NCBI GenBank assembly: GCA_002087915.1
Contig: LWDP01000051.1
Span: 1-27,852, forward strand
Source: Enterospora canceri
Lineage: Eukaryota > Microsporidia > Enterocytozoonidae
Reading direction: 5' to 3'
Length of the DNA: 27,852 bases
A model generated the notes under the pieces. The model searched no databases. It was not told the DNA's origin and saw nothing but the letters and a program-made list of their open reading frames with translations. Every line of letters begins with the position of its first letter. Positions within the stretch are counted from its first letter, which is position 1. A program made the position numbers and the translations under genes. Of this stretch, positions 1 to 8,925 are shown piece after piece.

Positions 1-50
1 CAAAGAAGAATTCAATGCAGAAAGTGCTACCTTAACCATAAATAATTATT

Positions 51-57
51 AAGCTTA
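51..57 (+). promoter_or_regulatory. AAGCTTA element upstream of SMC3
   Basis: AAGCTTA begins 43 bp before the SMC3 ATG and is followed by an A-rich run (TATAAAAATA) at about 63-72. It matches in spacing three other forward genes in the window. Candidate core promoter element; inference only. Confidence 0.35.
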
Positions 58-93
58 TTTCGTATAAAAATAGTGAGAGAATGGAACCCTGAA

Positions 94-2904
94 ATGAGAA
101 TAAAAAGTTTGACGCTGAAGAACTACAAGAGCTTTAAGGGCACTCATAAGGTGAGTCTTGGTGAAAAGAGCATTGTATTGGGCAGAAATGGATCGGGAAA
201 ATCAAATTTGCTTAGTGCACTTTTTAGTGTATTTATGCATGATAAATTCAAGGATGAGGAGAAAGTTCAGTACAATAAAAATGAGGAGGAATCATTTGTG
301 GAAGTTGTATTGGAGAATAAGGAGAGGAGACTGGCAGTGGATTCTGACAAAGTCATCATCAGGAAGAAGTTTGCCTATTCTGGAACAACCTGTGAAATTA
401 ATGGGAAATCAGTCACGAAGGATGAACTAGTTGGTCTCTTTGAAAGTGCTGGATTACACAAATACAATTTTATAAGTCAGGGATTTGATTACATTTCAGA
501 CGTAGCCAACTTGATCAATCGGGTTTCAGGCGCCAATAAATTCGAAGAAGTGAAGAAGATTGTGAACAGGAATTTGGATGCGAGTGAAATAGACGACATG
601 CTTGAGAAATTGGAGTATAAGAAGTTGAAATACAACGATTTTGTACAGAAAATGAGCAAATTTGATGAGTTGGACAAAAAGAGAAAGGGATGCGAGTTGG
701 AGTTGGCGAAAGACGAATTGAGCAAAATAACGAAGGAAATTGAGCAAATTGAGAAGAATAATGCGCCTGAAACAAAGGAGAGTGATGAATTGGTTGAATT
801 GAAGATTGAGGAAGTCAGACGGAATATCCTTGGAAAAATGAAAGAAAAACATGCCATAATCAGTGGAATATCACATGTTGAGAATATTGATATTTTGAAC
901 AGTCTCATTATCAGCAAGAATGAACAAGAAGTTCTTTATAGAATTATGGGAAAGAAGGAAGCAGGGGCTATTGAGAATCTGCTTACGAAAACAAAGGTGC
1001 TTGAGAATTCAGCAACTGAAAAGGGAAAGTTGCTTGAAGCAGGGGAATCCAAGAAGACGGAGAAGGAGATTCTGATTCAGGCAATAAAATATTTTGATGC
1101 AATGGGAACAAAGAAGGAGGAATTAGATGAGTTGGTTTCAAAATTGAAGGATTTGAAGGTGAAGAGCAAACAAAATATCGTAAAAAGTAGAAAAGAGGCA
1201 TTTTTGAAGAAGAATCAGCTGAAAGAGGAGCAGAAGAGGCTTTCTGATAAAGTATCGAAGTTGCAAAACAGGCTTCTTTACCTTGGAAATCAGCAAATCA
1301 ACATTTATGATCATATTAAAGAGACAAAGGGTGTTTTGGGATGTGTGTACGATTTGATTGACGTGGATACGAAGTATCTGAAGGCATTTGAGGCTGTTGC
1401 TAAGAATACGATGTACTACGTGGTTGTAGAGAACACACAGGTTGCAAAAGAGTGCATTCAGAAAATAGGAAATAGGGGCAGATGCACGTTCATTGATTTG
1501 AGTAGGCTGAATCCAGGCGTAAAGAATGCAATTGGTGGGCTGAATATGCTAAGTGATTTCATTAGACCAAATAATCCGAATATCAGTGGAATATCCAATT
1601 TGATCAATTTCATAACCAAAAACTACTATGTTTCACCAGAAATAGAAAAGGCCCTTGGAATCAGAAACAGGTACAGTGTGAATGTGGTGACATTGGATGG
1701 TGAATCAATTGAAAGAAATGGATCAATCACAGGTGGATACGAGAGAAACAACGAGTGTCTATTGGAATTGGTTCGGGTGAAGAAGGAATACGCTGATATC
1801 ACAGATCAGTTGAAACAATTCATTGATTTGGATTCATTTGATTTGAATACGAATATTCAAAAAGAAGCATATTTGAAGTACTTGGAATTCAAAATAGAGT
1901 TGCATAAAAATAAGAAGATTAAGCTTAATAAGGTAGAGGATGAAGAGAAGGAACTAAGAAGAATATGTAGTGAAATAGAGCATTTGAAGAAGGAGATAGT
2001 GTATATTGGAAGAGAACTAGACAATCTGAATAACAATAACAAGTTGATGATTCTGAAAAAGATAAAACAGGTTCTGGTACTGAATAAGGAACTATGTGAA
2101 ATCAAGTTGGAGGAAACGAGTCTAATTAATCAGCTGTATAATGAGAATACTGCAGTATCAGGGGAAATGCTTGGAAAGAGGAATATTCTGCTGGAAAAGA
2201 GATCGAAACTGATGAAGAAGCACAATATTCTATCAATGAACAATCTGGTTGAAAAAGACGATGTGGAACTGAATCAGATCAAAAACAACCTGAAATCCGT
2301 GCTAACGGAACTGAAGGTCTACAGCTCATTCAACTTCAATGTCAAAAACAGGGAGAGAATGATGGATTTGGATCGAGTCAGGGACGAATTGAATGAGTTG
2401 AAGAACGATAAGCAGAATATTGAGAAATATGTTGAATATTTGGAGAAAATCAAAGACGAGAGAATTGGCACCGTCTTTGATTCAGTGGCCCATAATTTTG
2501 CTGAAATATTCCACTTCATCACTGGCAACAAAATCAGCCTGGAACAAGTGAATAATCAAATTCAAATCAAATTGGACGATGAAATCATCGAGAACCTGAA
2601 TGGGCTGAGTGGTGGACAGAAAACAACATTTTCATTGGCTCTGATGCTTGCTGTACAGCGAACTGATCCCAGTCCACTCTACATCTTTGATGAAATTGAC
2701 GCAAACTTGGATAGCACATTTTGTAGCAGAGTCTACGATCTGCTTAGGGAAACAAATGCCCAATTTGTGATCAGCACTTTCAAGAACATCTCAAACACAG
2801 ACCTTGGAAGTGGCACGAAGTATTTTGGGGTGATGATGGAGGATAAAACAAGCCAAGTTGGTGAAATATCAAAGGAAGCAGCCACTGAATCACTGAAAAG
2901 GTAG
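94..2904 (+). CDS. SMC3: SMC3, cohesin ATPase subunit
   Basis: Cohesin subunit; with SMC1 and a kleisin it forms the ring that holds sister chromatids together in the nucleus. Seen: Walker A GRNGSGKSN at residues 30-38; a Q-loop (ISQG); long coiled coils; a hinge at about 413-552 ending in an ITGGY motif typical of SMC3; signature LSGGQK from residue 838; Walker B YIFDEIDANLD at about 863-873; and an SMC3-like tail (STF, KYFGV). The frame is open from a GTG at 73, but the ATG at 94 follows CCCTGAA and gives the usual MRIKSLTLKNYKSF start. Length is 936 residues against about 1200 in yeast or human, so the arms are shortened. The lysine pair acetylated by Eco1 is missing: a gapless alignment around VTK puts Ser96-Gly97 there. 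Cohesin rather than condensin identity rests on the hinge and C-terminal motifs. Confidence 0.9.
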   Translation: MRIKSLTLKNYKSFKGTHKVSLGEKSIVLGRNGSGKSNLLSALFSVFMHDKFKDEEKVQYNKNEEESFVEVVLENKERRLAVDSDKVIIRKKFAYSGTTCEINGKSVTKDELVGLFESAGLHKYNFISQGFDYISDVANLINRVSGANKFEEVKKIVNRNLDASEIDDMLEKLEYKKLKYNDFVQKMSKFDELDKKRKGCELELAKDELSKITKEIEQIEKNNAPETKESDELVELKIEEVRRNILGKMKEKHAIISGISHVENIDILNSLIISKNEQEVLYRIMGKKEAGAIENLLTKTKVLENSATEKGKLLEAGESKKTEKEILIQAIKYFDAMGTKKEELDELVSKLKDLKVKSKQNIVKSRKEAFLKKNQLKEEQKRLSDKVSKLQNRLLYLGNQQINIYDHIKETKGVLGCVYDLIDVDTKYLKAFEAVAKNTMYYVVVENTQVAKECIQKIGNRGRCTFIDLSRLNPGVKNAIGGLNMLSDFIRPNNPNISGISNLINFITKNYYVSPEIEKALGIRNRYSVNVVTLDGESIERNGSITGGYERNNECLLELVRVKKEYADITDQLKQFIDLDSFDLNTNIQKEAYLKYLEFKIELHKNKKIKLNKVEDEEKELRRICSEIEHLKKEIVYIGRELDNLNNNNKLMILKKIKQVLVLNKELCEIKLEETSLINQLYNENTAVSGEMLGKRNILLEKRSKLMKKHNILSMNNLVEKDDVELNQIKNNLKSVLTELKVYSSFNFNVKNRERMMDLDRVRDELNELKNDKQNIEKYVEYLEKIKDERIGTVFDSVAHNFAEIFHFITGNKISLEQVNNQIQIKLDDEIIENLNGLSGGQKTTFSLALMLAVQRTDPSPLYIFDEIDANLDSTFCSRVYDLLRETNAQFVISTFKNISNTDLGSGTKYFGVMMEDKTSQVGEISKEAATESLKR

Positions 2905-3007
2905 GTTAGGTAGTTAGTTATTGACTGGATAACACCAATCTGCCTAACCAACTATTTATCTATTTAACTACCATTTCTACCATTTTCAGGATATCTTTTT
3001 GGAACCC

Positions 3008-6000
3008 ATGTTTGATAAGCCATGTTCATTCAAGCCAGACCGAGTCAGGGGAATCTGCTACAGCCCTGGTAACATCGTGTACATGCGTCTGACCAACTTC
3101 CAGACATTCTCAGACCAGGAATTCTACTTCAGTGAGAAACTGAACTTGATAGCAGCACCAAATGGAACTGGAAAGAGTTCATTGGCCAATGCAATTGCAT
3201 TCGTATTCAATGGGACAACCAGAACAATTGGAAAGACGAAGGATGTGCTGGATTTCATCAAATTCAAGGAAGAAAAGGCAGAAATAATTTGTGTAGTGGC
3301 CCAGAAGCCAAATGGGGTCACTGATTCAATCAAAAAGCAGAAGACTGGAAACTACGTGGAATTCAGGCGAGTTATTCAACGAAAGAGGGCCAAGGCCGAA
3401 AGCATCTTCTACATCGATGAAACTCAGAGGAATTCAGCCGATTATGGCGCATTTATTGGGAGAATGAAGATCGACTGTGACAACCTGACCAATTTCCTGC
3501 CTCAGGAGCGTGTGGCTGAGTTCGTGAGGATGTCAGGCGACAAAATGTTCAACGAGGTGATGAAGGACGTTCTGATGGGCGAGAAGTGGACGATAGGAGA
3601 GAAATTGGGTGAGTTTGAGAAGACGAAGAAGGAGTTGGATGGAACTAAGACTAATTTGGAATCATCGAATAAGCAATTTACGCTTCTAGAACAAAAAAAG
3701 ACGATGTTGGAGAAGGAAGTTGATAAAATAAGGGAATTTGAGATAAAACAGAGGGAAATACGCGTATTGCAGTACAAGGAGTTCTATTTGAGGAAGAAGA
3801 AGGAGATGGAAGATATGAGGGGGTGGAAAGAGGTATTGGATGGAGTAATAAGCACGAAGGATGACAACGAGAAGCAGATTGGGGCATTGGTTGAAATAGT
3901 AGGAGCAGCTGAAGAGAGTACGATGATGAAGGAGTTTTATGCAAAGGTAGAAATCTATTTGAGGGAGAATGTGGGTCTGAGGGAGCTAGTTGGGAAGATG
4001 GAGGAGTACAGGAGGGAGTATGTGGCATTTGAGAGGGAGCAGGAGCGCAAGAAGCAGAAGAACAGGGAGATTGAGAAGGAAAACGAGGCAGTGGAGGAAA
4101 AGAGGGCCATTTTGGTAGAGAAGATAGGGGAGGAGTTGAGGAGTTACGTGGGATCATTTGACAGGTTCGTGAATGAGGGCGTCTTTGAAATTACGATAGA
4201 GAATCAGCCAGTTTCAAGAACGAACAAAATGAAGGAATTAAGCTTAAATGAAATAAGAACAAATTTGACCAAGAGCATAAATGAATGCACAGAACAAACA
4301 GTGAGACGATTTCAGCTTCGAGACAGCGCTGGTTCTGACGCGTTGGAGCGGATTCAGCGCCTGAAGATGACTGCGTTACAGAACAAGAAGCTGATTGAGG
4401 CCCACGAAACTGAAAGAATCAGGTTCAACGAAAAGGCAGGTCAGAGACTCATGCGCCTAAGAAGCTACCACGAGGACACGTACAGGGCAGTTGAGCACCT
4501 CAGACGAAACCAAATTGGCGTCGAATTCTACGAGCCGGCCTTCCTCCACATCGAAATCGACGAGGAGTTCAGAACTGAAATTGAGGCTCTTTTGAATTTC
4601 CAGGCACTTTCCTCCTTCCTGGTCAAATCAAACAGTGACATGAAAAAGATGGCTCGCATTTTGAAAGACGAGCTTCGCCTTGGAGTCAACATCTGCACCC
4701 TGACGGAGGAAACGAGTCTCCAATCCAAGTTCAACTCCCCTGAAATTGATGGATCTGCAACTGATTTCATCACTTGTAACCCAATTTACAAGCACTTCTT
4801 CAACACGTACGGCAGATTCAACGAGATTCCAATTTCAAAGAAGGAAATCAACGAGAAGGCCTTGCTTTCCAAATACCCATTCGTTAGGAAAATGATCATC
4901 AATCAGAAACTGGTTGAAATCAAAAGAAACAAATACAACTCAGAAGCCATCCTAAAAACAGATCGAATCAGAGAAATGGGCATTTTCAGGTCGAGTTCAC
5001 CAAACACAGGCGACTTAGAGCGACTTGAATCAGAATTGAAGGAGTTGAAGAACAAGCGTAATCAAATTCAGGCAGAAATGGGCCATGAAATGCTAAAGAA
5101 GCAGCAAATTGATGAAAGAAGGGCAACAATCACCCAACTGAATGAGAAGATCAATGAGAAGTATTTTGTGATCAAAAGATGCATTGATAAGCATTTCACA
5201 ACTAGTGAGAGATCCCTGTACGATTTGAGTAGTGGCCGTGGTGACGAATGTAGGCGCCTATTCAAAAATGCCTTATCAAAAATGACAGAATTCAAATTGC
5301 ACCGGATCAACTACAACCAGGCCAAAGAGACTGAAATGAACATCACCAACAACAAAATGCAAATTGAGACGCTGAAGACAGCAACAGTTGCCTTGGTCGA
5401 AGAAGTGACCAGGGTGAGAGTAAAGATCAGAGAAAAGGGCGAAATGGTTGGAAACTACCAGGCCATGATGGATGAGATGGAAGCAAATGAGTCAGCGAGA
5501 AACAGAAAAATGACAAGAAGGGCCAATCTGACTCAGACACAGGATGGTGGATCCAGATTGTCCCTGATTCAGGTTGGAAGCCAGCAGTCTCAGGACGCCT
5601 TGTTCCAATTTGCCGTATCAAATCAAATTGGCTCATTTCGGGAGGAAATCAATCGAAACCAGGCCAATTCCCTAAACGAGGTGATGCAAAGAAGAAGCTA
5701 CCTTGATGAAATAGTGAGGGGAAATGATTTGGATGAATCAGTGAAACAGGCGTATACGACAGCAGAACGAGACTGGGGCAGAATGGCTGAGGAGAAGAAG
5801 TCGTACGAATTGGCCCTGATTGGATTGGAAAAGAAGGCTGATAAAATCAGGGATGCAATTCGCACCGGTGCTACAAATCATGTTGGGCCAATCAGCAGCA
5901 GATTCGGTCAGATGCTCAGTCGCCTTGGAAACCAGGGCGAATTGCGCGTAGTCTGCGATTCCGGGGCTGGGAGAGAATTGGCCAAATTCGAATTGCAAAT

Positions 6001-6316
6001 TTGGGTGCGTTTCAAAGAGGGGGAGAATCTGCAGCAGCTGACCAGTTTCAGGCAGTCTGGCGGAGAGAAGTCGCTGAGCACGATGCTCTTTCTCCTGGCT
6101 CTACAAAGTGGAACAGACAACTTCAGACTCGTTGATGAAATCAATCAGGGAATGGATCAGAATAACGAAAAACGGGTATTTGAAATACTGAATTTGATGA
6201 CTGGGCAATTCTTCATCATCACTCCCAAATTGATCAGTGATATCGAATACTCTGAGAACTACAATGTGCTTATTCTCTACGGTGGAACTGGAACCAAGGA
6301 AGTCGAAAGGCTGTGA
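3008..6316 (+). CDS. SMC5: SMC5, SMC5/6 complex ATPase subunit
   Basis: Core subunit of the SMC5/6 complex, which acts in DNA repair and replication-fork stability. Seen: Walker A APNGTGKSS at residues 50-58; the SMC5-specific segment NFLPQERVAEFVRMS, close to the family's FLPQDRV motif; two long coiled-coil arms around a hinge; signature QSGGEKS at 1016-1022; and the SMC5 hallmark Walker B FRLVDEINQGMD at about 1039-1050, followed by FFIITPKLI. Length is 1102 residues, about normal for SMC5, unlike the shortened SMC3 next door. The frame opens at a TTG (2999), but the ATG at 3008 is directly preceded by GGAACCC. Around residues 838-880 the second arm is interrupted by a Q/S/T-rich, helix-poor stretch, an odd linker. 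The 3' end is 7 bp from the opposing gene's stop codon. Confidence 0.92.
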   Translation: MFDKPCSFKPDRVRGICYSPGNIVYMRLTNFQTFSDQEFYFSEKLNLIAAPNGTGKSSLANAIAFVFNGTTRTIGKTKDVLDFIKFKEEKAEIICVVAQKPNGVTDSIKKQKTGNYVEFRRVIQRKRAKAESIFYIDETQRNSADYGAFIGRMKIDCDNLTNFLPQERVAEFVRMSGDKMFNEVMKDVLMGEKWTIGEKLGEFEKTKKELDGTKTNLESSNKQFTLLEQKKTMLEKEVDKIREFEIKQREIRVLQYKEFYLRKKKEMEDMRGWKEVLDGVISTKDDNEKQIGALVEIVGAAEESTMMKEFYAKVEIYLRENVGLRELVGKMEEYRREYVAFEREQERKKQKNREIEKENEAVEEKRAILVEKIGEELRSYVGSFDRFVNEGVFEITIENQPVSRTNKMKELSLNEIRTNLTKSINECTEQTVRRFQLRDSAGSDALERIQRLKMTALQNKKLIEAHETERIRFNEKAGQRLMRLRSYHEDTYRAVEHLRRNQIGVEFYEPAFLHIEIDEEFRTEIEALLNFQALSSFLVKSNSDMKKMARILKDELRLGVNICTLTEETSLQSKFNSPEIDGSATDFITCNPIYKHFFNTYGRFNEIPISKKEINEKALLSKYPFVRKMIINQKLVEIKRNKYNSEAILKTDRIREMGIFRSSSPNTGDLERLESELKELKNKRNQIQAEMGHEMLKKQQIDERRATITQLNEKINEKYFVIKRCIDKHFTTSERSLYDLSSGRGDECRRLFKNALSKMTEFKLHRINYNQAKETEMNITNNKMQIETLKTATVALVEEVTRVRVKIREKGEMVGNYQAMMDEMEANESARNRKMTRRANLTQTQDGGSRLSLIQVGSQQSQDALFQFAVSNQIGSFREEINRNQANSLNEVMQRRSYLDEIVRGNDLDESVKQAYTTAERDWGRMAEEKKSYELALIGLEKKADKIRDAIRTGATNHVGPISSRFGQMLSRLGNQGELRVVCDSGAGRELAKFELQIWVRFKEGENLQQLTSFRQSGGEKSLSTMLFLLALQSGTDNFRLVDEINQGMDQNNEKRVFEILNLMTGQFFIITPKLISDIEYSENYNVLILYGGTGTKEVERL

Positions 6317-6323
6317 CTGATCA

Positions 6324-6800
6324 CTATCGTTTATTGCTCAATCTGCGTCTGATTTCCAATGTGAGCAAATCAATGGAATCAACCAGCTCGTGATTCAGCA
6401 CAAATGAGTCAAAATCAAATCGATAGAGCATGAAGAAGAAGCAATCTGCCTTCATCATCGACCTCTCAATTGATTTGAGGACACAGGCGACTGTTCTGTT
6501 TGCAACTGGGGGCTGGCCAAAATCAATTTCAAGGGAGTTGATTCGATCGAGTGATTTTATGGCGTATCCTCTGAGACGCCCTTCAAACTGGAAATTGGTT
6601 CCATCAGCAAAGTGGAAGTTGAGGCCGTCTTCTGTGAAGTGGCATTTCTGTAACCCAAATTTGGATAATCCGCCTACGATGAACCTGAGTGATTCAGGAA
6701 AGACGTAGATCATGTTCAGTCTGATGAAGCTGGTTTCAGTGAAGCATTCAGAAAGTGGGATTTCACCAGAAATGTACGAATTGATTTTGGATAGAAGCAT
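6324..6800 (-). CDS. Hypothetical protein, 158 residues
   Basis: I do not recognise this family. The start at 6800 has the local start context (ACCCTAATTCAA before ATG). The protein has a beta-rich first half with regularly spaced hydrophobic residues (FPESLRFIVGG, LNFHFADGTNFQFEG) and a helical second half. It shows no signal peptide, membrane segment or metal-binding pattern. It lies between SMC5 (tail to tail, 7 bp) and the kleisin-like gene (head to head, 182 bp), so a link to chromosome structure is possible by position only. The complementary strand also carries a 92-codon open frame, which lacks a C-run start context and is taken as a shadow. Confidence 0.6.
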   Translation of the reverse strand: MLLSKINSYISGEIPLSECFTETSFIRLNMIYVFPESLRFIVGGLSKFGLQKCHFTEDGLNFHFADGTNFQFEGRLRGYAIKSLDRINSLEIDFGQPPVANRTVACVLKSIERSMMKADCFFFMLYRFDFDSFVLNHELVDSIDLLTLEIRRRLSNKR

Positions 6801-6940
6801 TTGAATTAGGGTCTATTGGGCATGGTGAAAATGATGATTGATATGACAGTTGATATATTATGATGCTTTTAATAGGGTAGAATGATACACTGGTAATAGA
6901 ATGGTATGAGAGTATTAGAATAGTTTACTACTACCAAATT

Positions 6941-6947
6941 AAGCTTA
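6941..6947 (+). promoter_or_regulatory. AAGCTTA element upstream of the kleisin-like gene
   Basis: The palindrome-centred heptamer AAGCTTA begins 42 bp before the ATG at 6983, in AT-rich flanks. Equivalent elements sit 43 bp before SMC3 (position 51), 37 bp before the deaminase (8889) and 45 bp before the two-CxxC protein gene (20852). The consistent spacing suggests a promoter element; no function is known to me. Confidence 0.35.
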
Positions 6948-6982
6948 AATCACATAAATAATCATAATATGCATAGACCCAG

Positions 6983-7801
6983 ATGAACACATTGACTAGA
7001 GCAAGGCAGGACAAGAGAGACTTGGAGCTGGTCTACGGCTATGGAACAGGGAGAAGGAGACCAGGCAACAAGCAGCTGCTCAATCTGAACATATCTGCCT
7101 TCATATTGACAGTCTACGAAGTCAGTGACTTCAGGGTCTCAGTGACTGTGGTACAGGGCGTATCAATCGTATTCAGGCAGAAGAAGGAGTTCTACAGGAA
7201 GGAAATAGGCAGATTCAACAGTCTGGTCAGAAACAAGAATATCAGGGTGAAAATGGATAAGCCGAATAAGGTCAACACGTTCATTAACACCAGCTCAGTG
7301 GTACGAGATGCGTCTTCAACTCACCAGAGGGAGCTGGTTCGTCGCAGCAGCTCCACCCTTTTTCGCAGCAACATCGCAGATGAATTGGGCCCACTTTCGT
7401 CGATGTCAGTCGAATTCATCGGTGACGTTGAGAAGCCAAAACGAGTCAAATTCGACAAAAAGATCGAACTGGTCTTCAGGGACGAATTTCCTAAGAAGAA
7501 TCCAAATCAATCGGCCTCATCAAACAGACTCACTGGATACGTCATTGACAGAATCAGTGCAATTGTGGCTGGAATCACCACACTCTCCCACGTCAGAGAG
7601 AGCAGCAGTCTGCTTCGTCCTGAATCAACCAATTTCAACGAGATTGATCAACTATTTGATGGTAATCAATTTAATATTGATGAATGTGACAGCAGATTGG
7701 AACAGGCACAGTGGTTTTATGATCTCCTACTTCGGTGCACTAGAAATGAGATTGTGGTGAAGCAGCCTATTCCATTTGGTGAGATTGAAATAGGCTCTTA
7801 A
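6983..7801 (+). CDS. Kleisin-like protein (Rad21/Scc1/Rec8 family, reduced)
   Basis: Likely the cohesin kleisin, which bridges the SMC1 and SMC3 heads. The last 30 residues resemble the kleisin C-terminal winged helix that docks on the SMC1 head: AQWFYDLLLRCTRNEIVVKQ followed by PIPFGEIEI, matching the family pattern of an FY.LL core, a basic turn, a V.Q pair and a P(F/Y)G(D/E)I ending. The N-terminal 80 residues (ISAFILTVYEVSDFRVSVTV, then a YRKEI helix) fit the kleisin N-terminal domain less clearly. The middle is low-complexity, Ser/Arg-rich linker, as in kleisins. Length is 272 residues against about 550-630 in other eukaryotes. Start at 6983 follows GACCC. The gene sits near SMC3, its expected partner. 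Its TAA stop overlaps the stop of the opposing protease gene. Mitotic or meiotic type cannot be told. Confidence 0.65.
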   Translation: MNTLTRARQDKRDLELVYGYGTGRRRPGNKQLLNLNISAFILTVYEVSDFRVSVTVVQGVSIVFRQKKEFYRKEIGRFNSLVRNKNIRVKMDKPNKVNTFINTSSVVRDASSTHQRELVRRSSSTLFRSNIADELGPLSSMSVEFIGDVEKPKRVKFDKKIELVFRDEFPKKNPNQSASSNRLTGYVIDRISAIVAGITTLSHVRESSSLLRPESTNFNEIDQLFDGNQFNIDECDSRLEQAQWFYDLLLRCTRNEIVVKQPIPFGEIEIGS

Positions 7802-8799
7802 CTCAGTTGATCATACAGCACTTTCCCCTTAACTAACTCATGTGCCATTGCCAGCCTGAAAAGTGTCAAATCAACTCGATCCATTGCTCTCTTCAAAATG
7901 TGCTGTCTCATGACGTATATTGCATGTAGCCCACAATTATTACCACCATAACTAACCCCTGTACTAACTCCAATGCATTTGCAGTCAGCACCAAATACGA
8001 ACCTGAAGAATTTCTCGTGAAAGTGGCTATCATCGCTAGCAGCAATACTCGAATCGTAGAATCGCACCGTATTATCCTTCTTGGTGTAGATCCCAATGAA
8101 CCAGTGTGCTCCATGTGTCTCCAAATCAGTTGCCATTGGGAAGAATATCTCATCAAACTGCTTCATGAAGTCAAACCACTCATCCACGTTGTTGAATGGC
8201 CTCTTATTCCTCTTATTAAGGATGGTGTAAGTATCATCACCATATTCCTGGTTGAGGAATGCTCTCAGAACTTCCTTATCAGGAACTACCCGGGTTTCAG
8301 TGTAAAATGTCAGTGGCATAGTCAGGTGCTCACACCTGTAGTAGAGGGCTTTATCTGGACTGGGAGTATGCTTCTCTAGGACACCCAAATAGTATTCAAG
8401 CAGGAAGTCATCTGAAATCTGGTGACCAGGAAGAAGGAAGCTCCACTGTTCCATATCAATCTTGGACTCGATCACCTTCTTATCATTTCGCTTACTTTTG
8501 ATGTAATCGAATATCACATTGACGTTCTTGATTGGTTTATCAGGGAGATCAGCCAATTTGGTAAGTGCTGGTATCACAGTGGGGTACGAATTGAATTCGT
8601 AGATGATTGGTTTAGGAGGGGTGTAAGGAGGTGGAGGTGGCTTGACACCAGGACGCCTTCTTCCCTTCTTAGTTGTCTTCCCAGTACCATCTTTCTTAGT
8701 GCTCAATAGAACAATAAGCAGAATGATTAGAGTACAGACCAATATGGTGAGTACAGCAATTAGGATAGTGATTAATCTGTTCTTGTTAGATGAATTCAT
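7798..8799 (-). CDS. Membrane-anchored Ulp1/SENP-like (C48) cysteine protease
   Basis: Predicted SUMO/ubiquitin-like protease or isopeptidase. Seen in 333 residues: an N-terminal membrane helix at about 9-32 followed by a strongly basic stretch (residues 35-49), which predicts that the rest lies in the cytosol or nucleoplasm; a proline-rich linker at 50-64; a Ulp1-type entry motif (ISDDFLLEYY) at 128-137; and catalytic His232 (HWFIGIY), Asp249 (RFYDSS) and Cys289 (NNCGLHAIYVM). The usual oxyanion-hole Gln six residues before the Cys is Ser283, so activity or geometry may be altered. The frame opens upstream at 8856, but the ATG at 8799 follows a run of seven Cs and puts the hydrophobic helix at the N terminus. 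The stop codon lies in a TTAA shared with the kleisin-like gene. Some Ulp/SENP enzymes localise to the nuclear envelope through pore proteins; here the anchor would be built in. Confidence 0.75.
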   Translation of the reverse strand: MNSSNKNRLITILIAVLTILVCTLIILLIVLLSTKKDGTGKTTKKGRRRPGVKPPPPPYTPPKPIIYEFNSYPTVIPALTKLADLPDKPIKNVNVIFDYIKSKRNDKKVIESKIDMEQWSFLLPGHQISDDFLLEYYLGVLEKHTPSPDKALYYRCEHLTMPLTFYTETRVVPDKEVLRAFLNQEYGDDTYTILNKRNKRPFNNVDEWFDFMKQFDEIFFPMATDLETHGAHWFIGIYTKKDNTVRFYDSSIAASDDSHFHEKFFRFVFGADCKCIGVSTGVSYGGNNCGLHAIYVMRQHILKRAMDRVDLTLFRLAMAHELVKGKVLYDQLS

Positions 8800-8888
8800 G
8801 TAAGGGGGGGTAAAGGAAAAATATTGAATAGAAAAATGTGAAGGTGGAATTACCACAGTATCAGGGAATACTCAGAAAGAGGTGAAAT

Positions 8889-8895
8889 AAGCTTA
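8889..8895 (+). promoter_or_regulatory. AAGCTTA element upstream of the tRNA deaminase
   Basis: AAGCTTA begins 37 bp before the ATG at 8926, within the 126-bp divergent spacer between the protease and deaminase genes. One of four similarly placed copies in the window; promoter role inferred. Confidence 0.35.
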
Positions 8896-8925
8896 ATTGA
8901 ACAAATGGGATACCCCTGATATATT

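Noticed and set aside
51..52. Span given for the HCE deaminase finding.
   Set aside because: Those two bases are not the site; the residues lie at about 9076-9084 within the gene at 8926-9411.
2901..2989. Possible spliceosomal intron after SMC3 (GTAGGT ... TTAACTACC ... TTTTCAG).
   Set aside because: Joining across it adds about 32 residues unlike any SMC3 tail before a stop. SMC3 already ends normally at 2904, and SMC5 has its own C-run start at 3008.
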